Source: Tetrahymena elliotti 4EA
Taxonomy: Eukaryota > Ciliophora > Oligohymenophorea > Hymenostomatida > Tetrahymenidae
DNA length: 64,000 nt
Assembly (NCBI GenBank): GCA_000231825.2
Contig: JH720312.1
Span: 1,022,236 to 1,086,235 of the forward strand
Direction: 5' to 3'
Part shown: in pieces, positions 12,707 through 27,963 of the stretch
Layout of the letters: the number at the start of each line of letters is the position of its first letter
Numbering within the stretch: the stretch's first letter is position 1
Made by a program: the position numbers and the translations under genes
The notes under the pieces: model-generated
The model's database searches: none
What the model was told of the DNA's origin: nothing
Seen by the model: the letters and a program-made list of their open reading frames with translations, nothing else

Positions 12707-12998
12707 ATTACAAAAATACTTTATTACTAACAAAATTAATGTAAACTATGATCTTAGGTTTTTTTTGGAACTTATTTAGAAATATGAACTGATCTAAAAT
12801 AATTGATGCAGTAACTAACTAATTAAAATAATTCACGTAAATGTATAACTAAAATTTACTTATCTTTCTAAGCTATTAAGCTATTGATTTTGTAAGTTAA
12901 AATTTTTTATTTATTTTATTTTTAAAATTTATGGATAAAAATTAACCATTTTATACAGGTTTACATAATATTAATAAACAAAATGGATTTCAATTATA
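12707..12998. repeat. direct repeat copy 2, abutting gene B stop
   Basis: Second tandem copy of the 278-base unit, ending a few bases before the TGA of paralogue B. It is probably B's 3' untranslated or flanking sequence, so the duplication has copied a 3' end. Small indels distinguish the copies. Confidence 0.88.
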
Positions 12999-13003
12999 AA
13001 AGA

Positions 13004-15946
13004 TCATTTTTTTGAAATTTCATATGATTATTAATCTTATTTTTCTTGATATTCTTTAATTGTCTTATTTTTCATTATAAAATTGTTTGCTTTTCTCTTT
13101 TAATTGTCTTGACTTTCATTTGGATTATCTAAATTTTCTGTAGCATGTTATTGTCTTTAGCTTTCTTGATCTTCTGACATGCTGATATGAGACTAGTTTT
13201 ACATACTTGGGATCTCATTTTTATTTTCTATCAAGCTGATTGGGAAACTTTACTGTATAACCTTACTAATATTAACAGCGTTATTATTATTATTATTGTC
13301 TTTACTGCTAGTTTCTTAACTCATTTATTGGTCTTGCGGTTCCTGGAAGGAAATTGATTACTATCTTTTATGAGCATTGTCTGTATAGATTTATAATTTT
13401 TTTTTTTATTAAGTAGTAGGGGATTGTTAATTTTAATTTGAAGAATTTAGCACTGAATTTTTAAATTACTAAGAATTGTTTAGTTGTGAAGCAAAAAATT
13501 GGTTATTCTTTTATTATTGATTTGTTATTGCATTTTAGAGATGAGACTGTAAATTATCAGCCATTTTAACAGGTTCTATTTGCTCAAGTTAAATTTAAGT
13601 CTATGAATTTTATTGTTGTTAATTGTTGCCAACAGTATTAAACATTTAAATTTGCTAGTTCATAGTTGGGCTATTTCTCTTTTTCCCTTACGATCCAAAC
13701 AAGACCAATAGTTGAGGATCAATTAAATCTATTATTCTATCATCTAAAAGATTTTATTGATCCTTACTAATTATATTTTGGTAAGCATTGAAAGCTTATT
13801 AAGCTTTTTATAATTCAGTTCTTTTATCTTAGTGTTGAGTGTCAATTTCAATTTATAACTCTTCTTCCTTTTCTGTAAAGCCATAGTTAGAAATAATGGT
13901 GGGTTTAGGGATATATTCAAAAAGTTTAAGTTGATCCTTATCAAGTAATATTTACTTTAACTTGTCGACTTCAAGAAGCTTTTTCACTACATAAATCACA
14001 TCCAAATGATAGTAGAGTGTATCGATGCTATAATCTAGAACTTTCTTCTTTTCTTTCAATTTTCCAAAAGGCCATATTAGTAATTTTAAGTATTCAAATA
14101 CACCTAAGCTCATATGACTTGTAGTCTTTTACATTAGTTTTTTAAATACTGATTCTTTTATTTTTTATTCTTTCTCTTCAAGCTTCTATTGCTATTTCTT
14201 TACTTTTTCATGGTCTGCTGAAAGTAAGCCAAGTTATCCGTCTTAATTAAAGTTACTATTTGGTTTCTATGTGTCTTTGGTGCTGGTTTATTAAATTAAA
14301 TTAGCTAAAAATTACTACTCATTTGCATAGATAGAAGAAGAGTTAGCATTCACTGATAAAGTTGTGTCGTTAAGAGTGATTCTTCCTTTCTATTGTCTTT
14401 TAGATTAAGTAGATTATTAATTGTTTTAGCTTTAATTTCTTTTATTTGAGCGCGAAGGAGAAAGCTGAGATTATTATTACTAGTACATTTCATTAAGCAA
14501 AGTTTAGGTATTATTTAGGTTCCCCCTACCTGTTGAGGGGAATAGATCCACAGCTGAAGATTAAAGGAATTGATTCTAATTGATATAAGAATAAGATGGA
14601 CTTTATATAGGTAATACATTAATAATATTTGAATTGTTATTTAAGTTTCTGTCTAAGTATTTTTAATTTTTATCATCTTCTTTCTTACATTCATTATTCA
14701 TATCCTATGAACTCTAAGAAGATCTTTTGCGAGTAGGGTTATAAAAAGAATTTAAGGGAATATTTTTAAAGTTGAATGCTTCGTTAATAATATTTTTATT
14801 TAAATCTAATTAAGAAAATCTAGAGCAGATCAAAAATCCAATTGCCAATAAACTTTATGTAAAACCACCAATTTCAGAAATAATGCTATTAAGATTCTTA
14901 TAATATCTCAAATACAAATTTTCTTTTTGCTTTTCGAATCTTATGATCATTTATAAGAAATATTCTTAAAAGTCTGAGGGCTAAATCTTTTTTTAATTAA
15001 AGAGAAATTAAAAATGAAATGTAACATCTAATTTCAGATAAAATTCCATCAAATTATAATTTTTAAAAATATCTCTAAAGACATTATCAAATTAATTTTC
15101 TTATATAAAAATACTTACACTGACATCTGATTTACTGAATTAGGGATGGTGAAGAGTAACAAGATCTGAAGTAACCCATCCAAAATCGCTCTAAACGTAG
15201 CTGTTCCTTAAAAAGAAATCAACATCTTTTGGAACAACCAAACTTGTTGTGTAGAACATATCTCTATAAAACTTTTAAAAAGGAAAGTTCTTTTCTGTGG
15301 GATCTACATACATATCAGAGAAATACATTGCAAAGTTTACAGATCTTAAAAATTTTTTGAGGACATCAGGTCCCTTACAAACTGTGTCAGTTGAATTTTA
15401 ACATTAAGTAACAGTTAACCTTAAAAATTAGTATGTAGGGGAACCAAAATCACCTTCTAAATGAAGAGTTTCATTCCTTGGGAAACAATACAAATTTTGG
15501 TATTGTAAAGCTGCAAATTTTTCTTTTGTATCTGTATCAGGGAAGTTATCTAGAGAGCATTTTGTTAATTTGACATCTCTATCAACCCATTAGTCTTCAT
15601 TTTAATTAGTGGTTGGATTAAGAACGCTTTTCTTAGTCCTTTAGGTGACACGTATTTAATATATGGACTCATCAATATAATGCTCAAAATTAGCATCTTA
15701 CATACCAAATGCAAATTAGAAACTCTCATTGGTAATTTCAAATAAGCTTGGGTTATCAACTTGCCTTTCTTAGAAAATGACTTGAGGACTAGTACGCAAG
15801 AACACATCTTTGATTATAAAGAATAGACGCAAACCTAATATTCCTAATATAGAGAGAGTAATGATTGAACCAAATTTAGTATTATGAGTTGGCTAACCAT
15901 TGAATCTAAATAATATCTAGCTACCAAACAAATCTATTTTATCCAT
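13004..15946 (-). CDS. two-pass membrane protein, tandem paralogue B
   Basis: Paralogue of the gene at 8652-11337. Exons in coding order are 15946-15119 and 14986-13004, giving 936 residues; the 132-base intron is in phase 0 at the same protein position as in A. It starts MDKIDLFGSQILFRFNGQPT against MKELDLFGSQILFRFNKQPT in A. The first helix lies around 27-48 and the second around residues 320-340 (GGFTQSLLAIGFLICSR). The tail island VLDYSIDTLYYHLDVIYV and LKLFEYIPKPTIISNYG is kept, while the surrounding Q/N-rich regions have diverged and are longer than in A. Conservation of the outer domain, both helices and one tail island suggests that these parts are functional and the rest flexible. 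What the protein binds or transports cannot be told from sequence. Confidence 0.9.
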
Positions 15947-17751
15947 TGTGCTTAAAGGTGTTTTTTTAGATCTAATTTATGGTTTTTATTTTTTTTAAAT
16001 GAAATCTATAAAAAAATAATTTATTATTTTTATTATTAATTTTAGGAAATCTCTTGAGTTTATAAGTAAATAAATCTTCTTAGTGACTGATTATTTTACG
16101 ATTAAGAATTTATTTTTATTTTATTAGTAAAGTCTATTTAATAATTTGAATAATTTCAATTAAGATTTTTGTTAAAGATAAATTGAAGTTATGACCATTA
16201 GTTTTAATATTAATCGTTGTAAATTTCATCAATATAAAGTTAGTAATTACTCCCCCTTAATTAAATCTGGTTAATTCCATATTATTAATTTTCTTAACTT
16301 AATTTACAGATACACCACTCATTTTTAATCATTTTTTTATACCAACTAGTCGTATACACTACCTGATCAATTATTTTTTTGTATTTTATATTTAATTTTA
16401 CCAAAAAATTACCAAACACTAGAAAAATATGCAATAATTTATAAATTAAAACAATATTTACTGACTAATGTATTTTTTGTCTAATTTTAGCCCTTAATAA
16501 CTTAAAAAGAACTTCTCTCAACTTTTATGAGGTTTTTAAGAAATTTTTTAATTATGATATATTTGCATGGAAAAATTGTTCTTCAGTAAATATTTTGGTT
16601 CTTTTTGGAATTACAACTCCAAATTTTTTATCTTTTTTTAATATTCTATTGATACTTTGTTGTTTTCAATCTAAAATTTGTAAGCTAAAAATTGATTATT
16701 TTATTTTTTTACACATTTCTTCTGATTTATCAAAAAAGTATAATATTGCCACTAAACAGTCACTTTTGTTACAAAATTCAATGATAATGAAAAGTAATAT
16801 CACATAAATAGAGAATCACTAATAACATAATTGATATATCTCATATTAAATACTAACTGATTTTATAGAACAGAGGAAATTTTTTATTAAGAATTCTATT
16901 AAAGCTTAATCAAAAGTTGATGTAATTTTTTAAAAAATCTTAGAGAATCTGATTTTTATTTATTAAAATTCAAAATCCAGATTCACCTACTAATAGAAAA
17001 TTTGATTAACTATAAAAATATAAATATCTTTAAGGCTTAAAAGATATTTTTAAATAAATATAAAAATGTTTGTACTTTACTTTACTACAAATACACAAAT
17101 CGAATAAATACAAAAAAAAATCTTTTTTCATAGTAGTTACTTAGTTGAATTAGTTTCAAAATGATTAATTCTTCAAAAAATTTTTAGATTGACAATTAAA
17201 GCTACCATAAATTTATAACTTTAATTCATAGCAAATTCTGTTATTTTCTTAATTATCTAATTTAAGTTTGATTATCATCTTACTCTGCCTGAATAATGTA
17301 AGAATAAAACAAATTTTCTTATTACATTTTTTTAATTATTTTAATTTTGTATTTTTAATATTAGATCAAATTAATTTTTTTGTGAATAATAATAATATTT
17401 AGATAAAGTTAATAAATATAATAATTAATTAAATTACAAACGCTTTTTGTGTCCAGTTTATGAAGACTTTTATTTTAAAATGTAAAAAGAAAATTAGTTT
17501 ACTTTCGAATTTTGTTTTTTTACCAGAAAAGGATAAAAATACAATTAATAAAAATAATCAGTGATACTTAATATATTTCTAATGTTATAATCACCTGTTT
17601 AATTAATTGATAATTCAACTCACAAATTCTTCAAAGATAAAGGTGTTAATATAAAAAAAAGTTGACATTTTTTCTTGAAAAATTTTTTAAGCGATTAAAT
17701 TTAAAATAATATTAAACACATAAGATTTTTAAAAATGAAGTTTTTTATTAT
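15947..17751. other. intergenic, no gene seen
   Basis: About 1.8 kb upstream of paralogue B. A 70-codon hydrophobic open frame at 16595-16807 lacks flanking splice sites or protein-like composition, and I treat it as chance. Confidence 0.45.
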
Positions 17752-17925
17752 AATCTTCTTCAGACTAATTCTTTCTTTAATTTGTTGGGTAATTTGTTTC
17801 TTCAATTTTTAATCAAGCTTCTTTTACTTTTAATTAATTTTCTATAGGTTTTATATTTTCTTATCAATTTTCTTAACTTAGAAACAAACCACTTCATTTT
17901 CTATATAAATTTCCTTACAATACTC
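17752..17925 (-). pseudogene. decayed copy of the Hsp70 3' end
   Basis: This stretch aligns with the last ~190 bases of the Hsp70 gene (18090-18285), sharing segments such as AGCTTCTTTT, ATAGGTTTTATAT and CTTAACTTAGA in the same order and spacing. The reading on the minus strand resembles the Hsp70 C-terminus near its start (EIYIENEV against EVYTEISQEV) but then drifts to Lys/Gln-rich sequence. It has no start, no ATPase domain and no obvious function. The simplest view is a partial tandem duplication of the gene end followed by decay. Confidence 0.8.
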
Positions 17926-18089
17926 AATATTATTTCTAAGGTTACCATTGACTGTTTTATTTTTAATAATTCAATTAAAAAATCTATAATATGATGACAA
18001 GAGATTTGAAATATAAAAAATTATAATTTTGTAAGCAAACAAAATTTAATATAATAAATATAGATGAATTAAATATTAAGTGTAATTTT

Positions 18090-20396
<2,307 letters not shown>

Positions 20397-20779
20397 TTTT
20401 TCTTTTAATTAAGATTTTTAATAGAACTTTCTAATTATAAAGATTAAAAAGATTTGGCATTTATTTATATACTTAATCATAAAATTATTCTAATCAGTAA
20501 TTAAGTAAAATATCTTTATCCATTAACTTAAAAAATAATAATAACTTCAACCAAAGCATTCGTTAAATTTACCATATTCATATTTTTAAATTTTCTTAAA
20601 TAATTAGTGATTATGATTATGTTTTAAAGACAATATTTAAAAGGATATACTTTGGTTTATATTAAAATCTTTCATTTAATTTAATAATTAATGATAAATA
20701 AATTAAAATATTCTGAAATAAACAAAAGAATAAACTACCTTAAATACTTAAATACAGTAATTAAAAGGATTTTTTTAAA
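20397..20779. other. divergent promoter region, Hsp70 / LRR gene
   Basis: About 380 bases between two divergent starts, so both promoters must lie here or inside the genes. I looked for inverted GAA/TTC heat-shock-element triplets and found none convincing. Confidence 0.5.
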
Positions 20780-22624
20780 ATGGAGTAAAGTTCATTGAAA
20801 TATCATAGTATTTTCATAAATCCATCTAATCCTATTTAGCATTACATAAACCTTGTTATGTATGGCAGCATTACTGATGATCCTATCTGCTTAGTTTTTC
20901 CAAATAAAAATTAATATCAATAATAAATGAGCATCTTGTCTGAATTATGCAATTATCTAAAAGAAATATCTTGTTTAAAAGTCGAAATGTTAGAGCAGAA
21001 TCCATCTATTGAAGAACAGGCAATCTTATTCTAAAATTTAATTAAATTTACTAACTTAAAAAGCTTCTCTTTGGAAATTAGTAAATGTAAATAGACTATA
21101 AACTTTGCATATTTACCCTAGCAGCCCATGTCTCAAATAAAATAATTAAGCATAAATATCCAAAATTGCTAATATAATGATTCAACTATTACCAATTTAT
21201 CAAATTACATTTCAGGTATTCAGAATTTAGAAAATTTAGAATTATCTATGACTGAAACAGAAGTCCTAAACCAAAATTCACAAGAATAATTCCTATTAAG
21301 TTTAACTAAGCATAATAAATTAGAGAGATTATAATTTAACATAAATTCATCAAAAACTTTACATATGCAAAATGTATTTATTGAATCTTTGAGAATTTTT
21401 TAAAATTTAAAAAGTCTTCATTTGTAATTAAATTTTAAAAAAAATGTAGGAGAAGATAAATATGAAGATTTATTCACATATTTAAGTAAAATGATTTTTA
21501 TGGAATAACTAAAGTTAAATTTCTAATATCTTGGTGAAGAGAATAAATTTGACCATTTTGGTTATTCTCTCTAGAAAATGAAGGAGCTCAAAAATTTAAA
21601 CTTAAAAATTAGTTAATAAGTATCTAGAATTTGTTTAGACTGTATAGGTGAAGCTCTAATTTAATTAAAGAATGTAAAAAAACTTAAATTATCTGTCTTA
21701 ACAGATTACTCCTATGCTTAAAGTTTCTATAATGGTATCAATTCTCTCAGTAACTTAGAAAAATGTAATTTATAAATTAAAAGGAGAAGCTTTTAGAAAT
21801 AAAATATCCAGTAGAAATCATATTTGTCCTAAGAAGTAGAATGCATTAAGAATTTATCAAATCTTAAAAACTTCTAATTTCTGCTGAATTCTATCACTGT
21901 ACAATAAATAATAGTGGGAAATCAATTAGTAGATATCTTTAGAAGTGCTTGTAATTTATCTCATATTGAATTAGAGTTTAATTATAGTATTGGTGATGAA
22001 ATCGATATAATAGCTTAAGCCCTTTCTTCCTTGTAAAGATTAAAGAATTTTAAGATTAATTTTACACTTTAAGCCAATATCAATGGAGATAAATTAGAAT
22101 ATTTCTTAGAAATTATGGGATAAATAAAGTCATTAGAAGTTTTAGATCTACAGATATTTAAAATAAAAAATCATCACCTTTTGTTTTTTTCTAAAGGATT
22201 CAAGCATCTGTGTAATATCAAAGAATTTGTCTTCTTTCTTCAAACAAGCTGTGAAGATAGCTACACTTAGGATTTGTTTAGAGAAATAAGGCACTTAGTT
22301 AACCTTTAAAAACTTACCTTAAATATCATGCCAGATTCTTTTAGTATTGAATCTTCGAAAATACTTGAAGAAAGTTTGTAATAGCTAAATAAATTAAAAT
22401 AGTTAATTTTAGGTATTGTCATAGCAGGTATAATTCCTTTTGAATCAATTAAAAACATCAAAAGTGGTTTACAAAAGCATAAATAATTAAATATTTTGAG
22501 TGCTTTTCTAATTGATAAATTTTAAGGTGATCAAGAAGAAGAAGAAGATAATTTATTAAAATAAAAAAGAGCTAATCAATTTAAAAAATATTTGATCAGA
22601 CTTGTTAAATATTCGTTTTCATGA
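20780..22624 (+). CDS. leucine-rich-repeat-like protein, intronless
   Basis: Single open frame of 614 residues from ATG to TGA. The protein is made of irregular ~25-30 residue units with the pattern L-x-x-L-x-x-L-x-L, for example IQNLENLELSM, LKSLHLQLNF, MKELKNLNLKIS, LEVLDLQIF and LQKLTLNI. This suggests a leucine-rich-repeat solenoid, the kind often used for protein binding. Cys and Asn at the usual LRR positions are present only in part, so repeats are degenerate. There is no signal peptide, membrane helix or catalytic motif. The final ~50 residues carry an acidic run (DQEEEEDN) followed by a basic end. The gene is divergent from mitochondrial Hsp70. The precise function cannot be assigned. 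It is not obviously the same LRR type as the exon at 7342-7440. Confidence 0.88.
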
Positions 22625-25470
22625 TTATTTTGTAATTTATCATTATTTTTGAATTTTAAAAAAGAAACAATCCTTCAAAAATGTTTTTTCATAAAAATTT
22701 GTAAAAATTAAAATTAAAGTGAGTAAAAAATATTAAGTTAAAGAGGTACATAGGTACATAAATTATGGATAAAAAAATTAAACTACACCAGACATAATTT
22801 TTTAACCTTTATACTTATAATTTTAATAAACTTTGAAATTATTTATTATCATGATCATCAAGATCCTAATCTTAAATATTTTCAAATATATCAAAAAGCA
22901 CATGTATTTTGTTTATTTATTAATTGATTTTATTTAATTCTCTATTAAAAATGAAAAAAATCATTCTTCTAATTAAGAGCGTAATTTATGAAATTTTTCC
23001 TCCATTTTTTTTATAATACTTTATTACTTAAAAACATTTACTATTTTATATTTAATTATTTCTATGGATGTTGAAAGATATGAAATTCTGTGATTGTTTT
23101 AGTTCAAATTTTGGTTTTGAAAAATGAAAAAAAAGTTAGAAATGATAGGATTCATTTGTTTTTAAATAGAACTTTATGTATATGAATACAGTTTTAAATG
23201 ATTTAGCTAATTTAAAAGATTAATAATATTGCAGAAAACCCATAAAATATAATATATAACTGTTTTATAAATATTTAATAATTAGAAAATTTAATTAGTT
23301 AAAAGACAAGTCAACGAGTTACTTCAATTTTGGATTAAATGTTTATGCAAATTTTCGTTTGAACTAATGTTATACAACTATACTCGTGGCGCTATTCTTT
23401 TTTCAAATTTTAATAAAAAAATTAATAAATAAAAGAAAATAATAGCAACCAAAATCACCAAATATCATAAAGAAAAATAACAAACAATAAATTGTCTATC
23501 AAAAATTTTGTAACTTATTTATTTAATAATAAATCAAATTGTTCTTGGTCAAAGAAAATTTCAAAGATTAATTAGTTTCTTTGCTTCCAATAAATATTTA
23601 TTATTTATAAAATTTAAATCAAAATAAATGAGAAAATAATATTATTAAAACAGTTTTTAAGAAATGAATTCTTTTATAATAGTTTGAAAACAATGTAGAT
23701 ATTATTTAATTAGTTTTAGCTCAAATAACAACAATATATTTTTGTAAAATTATTTTTGGCTTTTATCTTTTTTTAAATTAAAGTTAAAATCATAAATTTA
23801 TTTTAAAACAAACCTGATTATTAATTGTAAAATGAAATTCTTATGATAATGCTTCCACAAGTGTCGAAACACTGGATTTTATTTAACATTTATTACAGAT
23901 TTGAATTTTGAGTGTTTTATTTTAAAGGATTGATAAATTTATTTTTTTAGGAAAATACTCTTTTTTTCTCTTCTTGGCACCACATCTTCCAAAATTAGTT
24001 ACGCAAATCAAAACCTGAATATTATGAGAAAGAATAACCCTTATTTCTGAAATATTAGATTAAATCGTCATTAAAATTTACTGAGAATTTAATAAGGACA
24101 TTAAAATAATTCACTGCTTATAAAAAATTATTCTTCAAAAAATTAATGTTTTAACAAATCATCATTTTAAAAGATTTATATACTTGAAATTAAGGAAGAA
24201 GAAGAAAAAAACGAAAAACTAATTGCTCCCTAAACAAAAAAATTTATCTTTTTGATTGCACCCTTCACAATTCAATTATATAAATTTTATTTAGATTTAT
24301 CAATTCAATCGCTTTGCCAGGCCTAATATAAGTACTCTCTACAAAAAATCAGAGGAAAAAATCATAGAAAACATTAAAATAATTATTACAGTTTAATAAA
24401 ATTTTTAATTTTAATTTTTGGTTATGTGATATAAAAAGTATATTTTAAAAGATTAACTTAACATAAATTACATTTTATGAACTTAATATCAAAAATAAGA
24501 GAATAATTGAGTACATTTTAAAAAGATAATCTCTTTATTAAAAACAGTAGTAAATATCAAAATTATTTATTTTTAGAATCTATTAGAAGAAATGTTTAGA
24601 AGAGTATTTTTTTTTTTAAATCCATGATTTAAATTTTTAAATAAGTACAGATAGATTTATTACTTTAAATAAAAGAATTTTGATAAAACATCTAGTTTCT
24701 CATTTCAAGTTAAATTATTTATTACATATCTTTTAATAATAAAAAGGAATTGATTTTTCTTACAATTCAAAAATCTAAAGCTGCAAGTGTTATTAAAAAG
24801 ATTAAATGCTTTTGAAATGTGTAATTAATTTTGGCTTTTTTAAATTATGATCAAATAAAAAAAAGATATAAACTATCCATTTTAAAATGAGTTTTTAAAT
24901 CAAAAAAAAAATGTTTAAAAGAAATGAATTTATAATAGGCAACAAATAATAAATAAAAATTCAATTATTGGAAAGAGATAAGTAGTTGAAAAGTTTTGAG
25001 TAGAGAATCTTATATGAAGAACCAATCAGAAATGTATTTAGTAAATGCTTGAAACGAACTTTAGGTTTAAGAGATATGTTAAGAATAAAAACAGTAAACA
25101 AAATCAGAAATTGTAAAGAATATTGAATGAACAAAATTAGAATAACAGATAAAAATGAACATAATATTTTTAATGAACATAAACACACATTTAAAGTTGA
25201 TTTGTTTATTTATTTGCTTAATTTACAGAAAATTAATAAAAATAATATATAAAAACTAATTGAAATACAAAGCAAAAAGCCTTTAAGTTCATTCTAAAAA
25301 TAAGATAATTTAGTGCTAAGTAAAATATATATAATTAACAATAAAGGTTAAACAATCTTAGCTGATATTTTTTCTTAAATACATAAATCAAGTTTCCTTA
25401 ACTAAAAGTCAATATCAGAAGCTAGCATAGTGATACCCTAAAAGTTGAATATATTAAGTTCGATTGTTAA
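22625..25470. other. long intergenic stretch, no gene seen
   Basis: Nearly 3 kb of very AT-rich sequence. I find no exon with protein-like content on either strand and no structured RNA. Short open frames such as 24961-25188 (-) look like chance. Confidence 0.4.
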
Positions 25471-26565
25471 ATGGGAAATAAATAATTAATGAGGCCTTTG
25501 GCTAAGGAGGAAGATGAAGAAGAGGGAGATGAAGAGAAGAAGTAAAATAAGTCAAAGCAAAAAAAGCTTGTTAAACCTTTTAATCATGATGCAGTAGACA
25601 TAGGCTTTGTCTCTCCAGTCAAGGCCTATCTGCCTGTTTAGCAAGAGGAAACTCTTTTTGTAAAGCGAGCAGAAATGCTAGAAAATAAAAATGTAGTTGA
25701 ATATCTTTAAGATCTCTACAAAAAGTTTCCTGAAGATGATGAAAATAATACTTAATAGTTACTTGAGGATTTTGTTCAATTATCAAGAGAAAACATAATA
25801 GGAAAGCAAAAATTTTTATAATATATATGGACTTAGAGTGATTTGATGAGTGAATATCAAGATCCTGATTAAATAAGCTCATATATTCCAGATTGTTAGT
25901 TCATTTAATTGTTCTTTAAGTCCTGCTTAAAAATTGTTGATCACTCTAAAACAGGTCAGTTTATGGATTACTCAAAGCTAATAAAAATTATTTATCTTAT
26001 GAAATATGGAGACAAAAAGGAGTAACTAGAGTTTATTTTCTAACTATTTGACACAAATAACGATGGAAAAGTAGAAAGAGATGAACTCAATACATTTTAT
26101 CAAAATTTTTTTGACTTTCTAATGCAAGCTCAGTTTACAGAATAAGACGAACAGATTTAAGAAGAATATAAGAAAATAATCAATGCAAAAGAATCAGATA
26201 TAGCTTCTGCAATAAAAAAGATATCAGATGAAAAAAATTAACATTATTGCAATAATTAAGGATTTATGGCCTTTGAACAATGGTCTTAATTAATGGAAAA
26301 AGAGTATTTGAGTGATATATTTAGTTATTAAAGCTGTATGTTGGAATCTGAGACTAAATAACCGAATTCTAGTGATATTCCTATTACAAAAAATAAATCT
26401 AAATATATTAACGATGTTTCATTTAATGATGATTCTATTCAAAATGTGTCAAATAATGTCTACTCAAGTATTAGTAAAGGAGATCCTTTCAATTAGACAA
26501 TTATTACAGAAGCAGCAAAAAAAGAGGAACCTTAATAGATCTAGTAAAATAAGAAGATGCTTTGA
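25471..26565 (+). CDS. EF-hand protein with myristoylation-type N-terminus
   Basis: Single open frame of 364 residues, ATG to TGA. It starts MGNKQ, a plausible N-myristoylation signal, followed by an acidic then basic stretch (residues 13-33). Residues ~60-180 are helical and hydrophobic, resembling the helices that precede an EF-hand pair. A canonical calcium loop, DTNNDGKVERDE, occupies 194-205 with ligands at positions 1, 3, 5 and 12. I do not see a second clean loop; the segment around 150-175 (SKTGQFMDYSKL) may be a degenerate partner. The C-terminal ~90 residues are Ser/Asn/Lys-rich. The layout recalls calcineurin-B/NCS-type or ciliate calcium sensors, which link calcium to a membrane-bound target, but I cannot name the family. 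No introns are needed. Confidence 0.88.
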
Positions 26566-27963
26566 AGTGAAAAGTTGATTTTGATTTTATCTGTAAATTT
26601 TAAAAGTTAAAAGCATACTATCAATTAACTTGTGGTATTTATCAGCTCACAAAAATATTAAATTTTTTTGTGATTAAAATTAAATAATAATTCCAATCAA
26701 CTGTAATCACTAGAGCTAAATCAATTATTTAAATTAAAAATTATATTCAAATCAGGTAGATTGTTTTTTTATTAAATACCACTCAAGATTTCCAGGTGAG
26801 ATATATAAAAAATAGCTTGAATCATTTAAGAATAGACAGATAAGTAATAATTAAATTAGTTAAGATTAATAATTAACTAACAAATAAAAGGTTCTCAAAG
26901 AATAAAATCATCTTATGAATTGTTTTTAATTAAGAGGAAATTTAGTATTTTAATAATAGAAAATTAAAAAAGTAATTAGTTACAACTAACTTTATAAATA
27001 TTTAAAATAACATTTTATTACTAATTGGCAGTGTTGTATGTAAATAGAAATATATAAATTTATACTAGAAGTAGCAGGTGATCTTTTCATTTACTTTCTT
27101 TCAAAAAATATTCATTTTTCAAATTCTTCCATAAATTAAGAAATTAATTATTCTTTATTAATAAATACATATTTCAAATGTAATATTAAAAAATAACTCT
27201 TTACATATCATAAACTATTTAATTTACTATGTCTTAAGCGTTAATAACTTTCAAAATATTTCTTAAAACTAAACTTTTTCCTTTAAAATTTAATATTTGC
27301 AATCAAACATAAAAAAAGAAAAATTATATTCAAAGACTCGAATCTAAAATCAACATTTTTGAGACAAAATTAATTATTTTTTAAAAGATTCTTTCAGCTA
27401 AATTCTATTGTAACAAAATAAAATGAGTTGAAATTTTAAATGTGGTTGTAGATTCTTATCTCTGTTGATATCCAATAAAATATTTAAATAATAAAATCAT
27501 TAAATTTATTTTAATGGATTAAGATAATATTTAAAATCATGGATGTAAGTAATAATACTTAAACTATTTTTTAGATTTAGGAATAGATTAAAATTCATTT
27601 TTTATTTTATGAAATAAGGTTGAATGTTTTCATTCATTTATATATTTTTAGAATGAAATTTTAAAATGTTTACTTGACATGATTACATATGAAAAAGTTC
27701 AAAATGCTTTGGGATTCTTTTAGATGATTTTTGATAAGAAAAGGTTTGCTATGAAATTCCCTTGTTAAAAAGATATGAATTTGTTCTAGAATTAATCTAG
27801 AAATTGCAAAAATTTGAAAGAATTTGAAAGAATTTAATAATTGATTCTGATTGGTATCTAAAATTATTGATCAAAATTATTAAGAGATTATTAGGAGTAT
27901 TAAATATAGATTTTTCAACCAATTATTAACTCATTCCTTTCCTATTATTAAACATTTTTAAAT
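26566..27963. other. intergenic, no gene seen
   Basis: AT-rich sequence between two plus-strand genes. A small AAAGAATTTG direct repeat lies near 27815-27835. Nothing else is evident. Confidence 0.45.

Noticed and set aside
16595..16807. Plus-strand hydrophobic open frame of 70 codons.
   Set aside because: Low-complexity AT-driven composition, no splice context and no family resemblance.
20397..20779. Heat-shock elements in the Hsp70 promoter.
   Set aside because: Only isolated GAA/TTC pairs without correct 5-base spacing of three or more units; expected of a constitutive mitochondrial Hsp70.
24961..25188. Minus-strand hydrophobic open frame of 75 codons.
   Set aside because: Chance frame in AT-rich intergenic DNA; nothing extends it with the ciliate code and no neighbour supports it.
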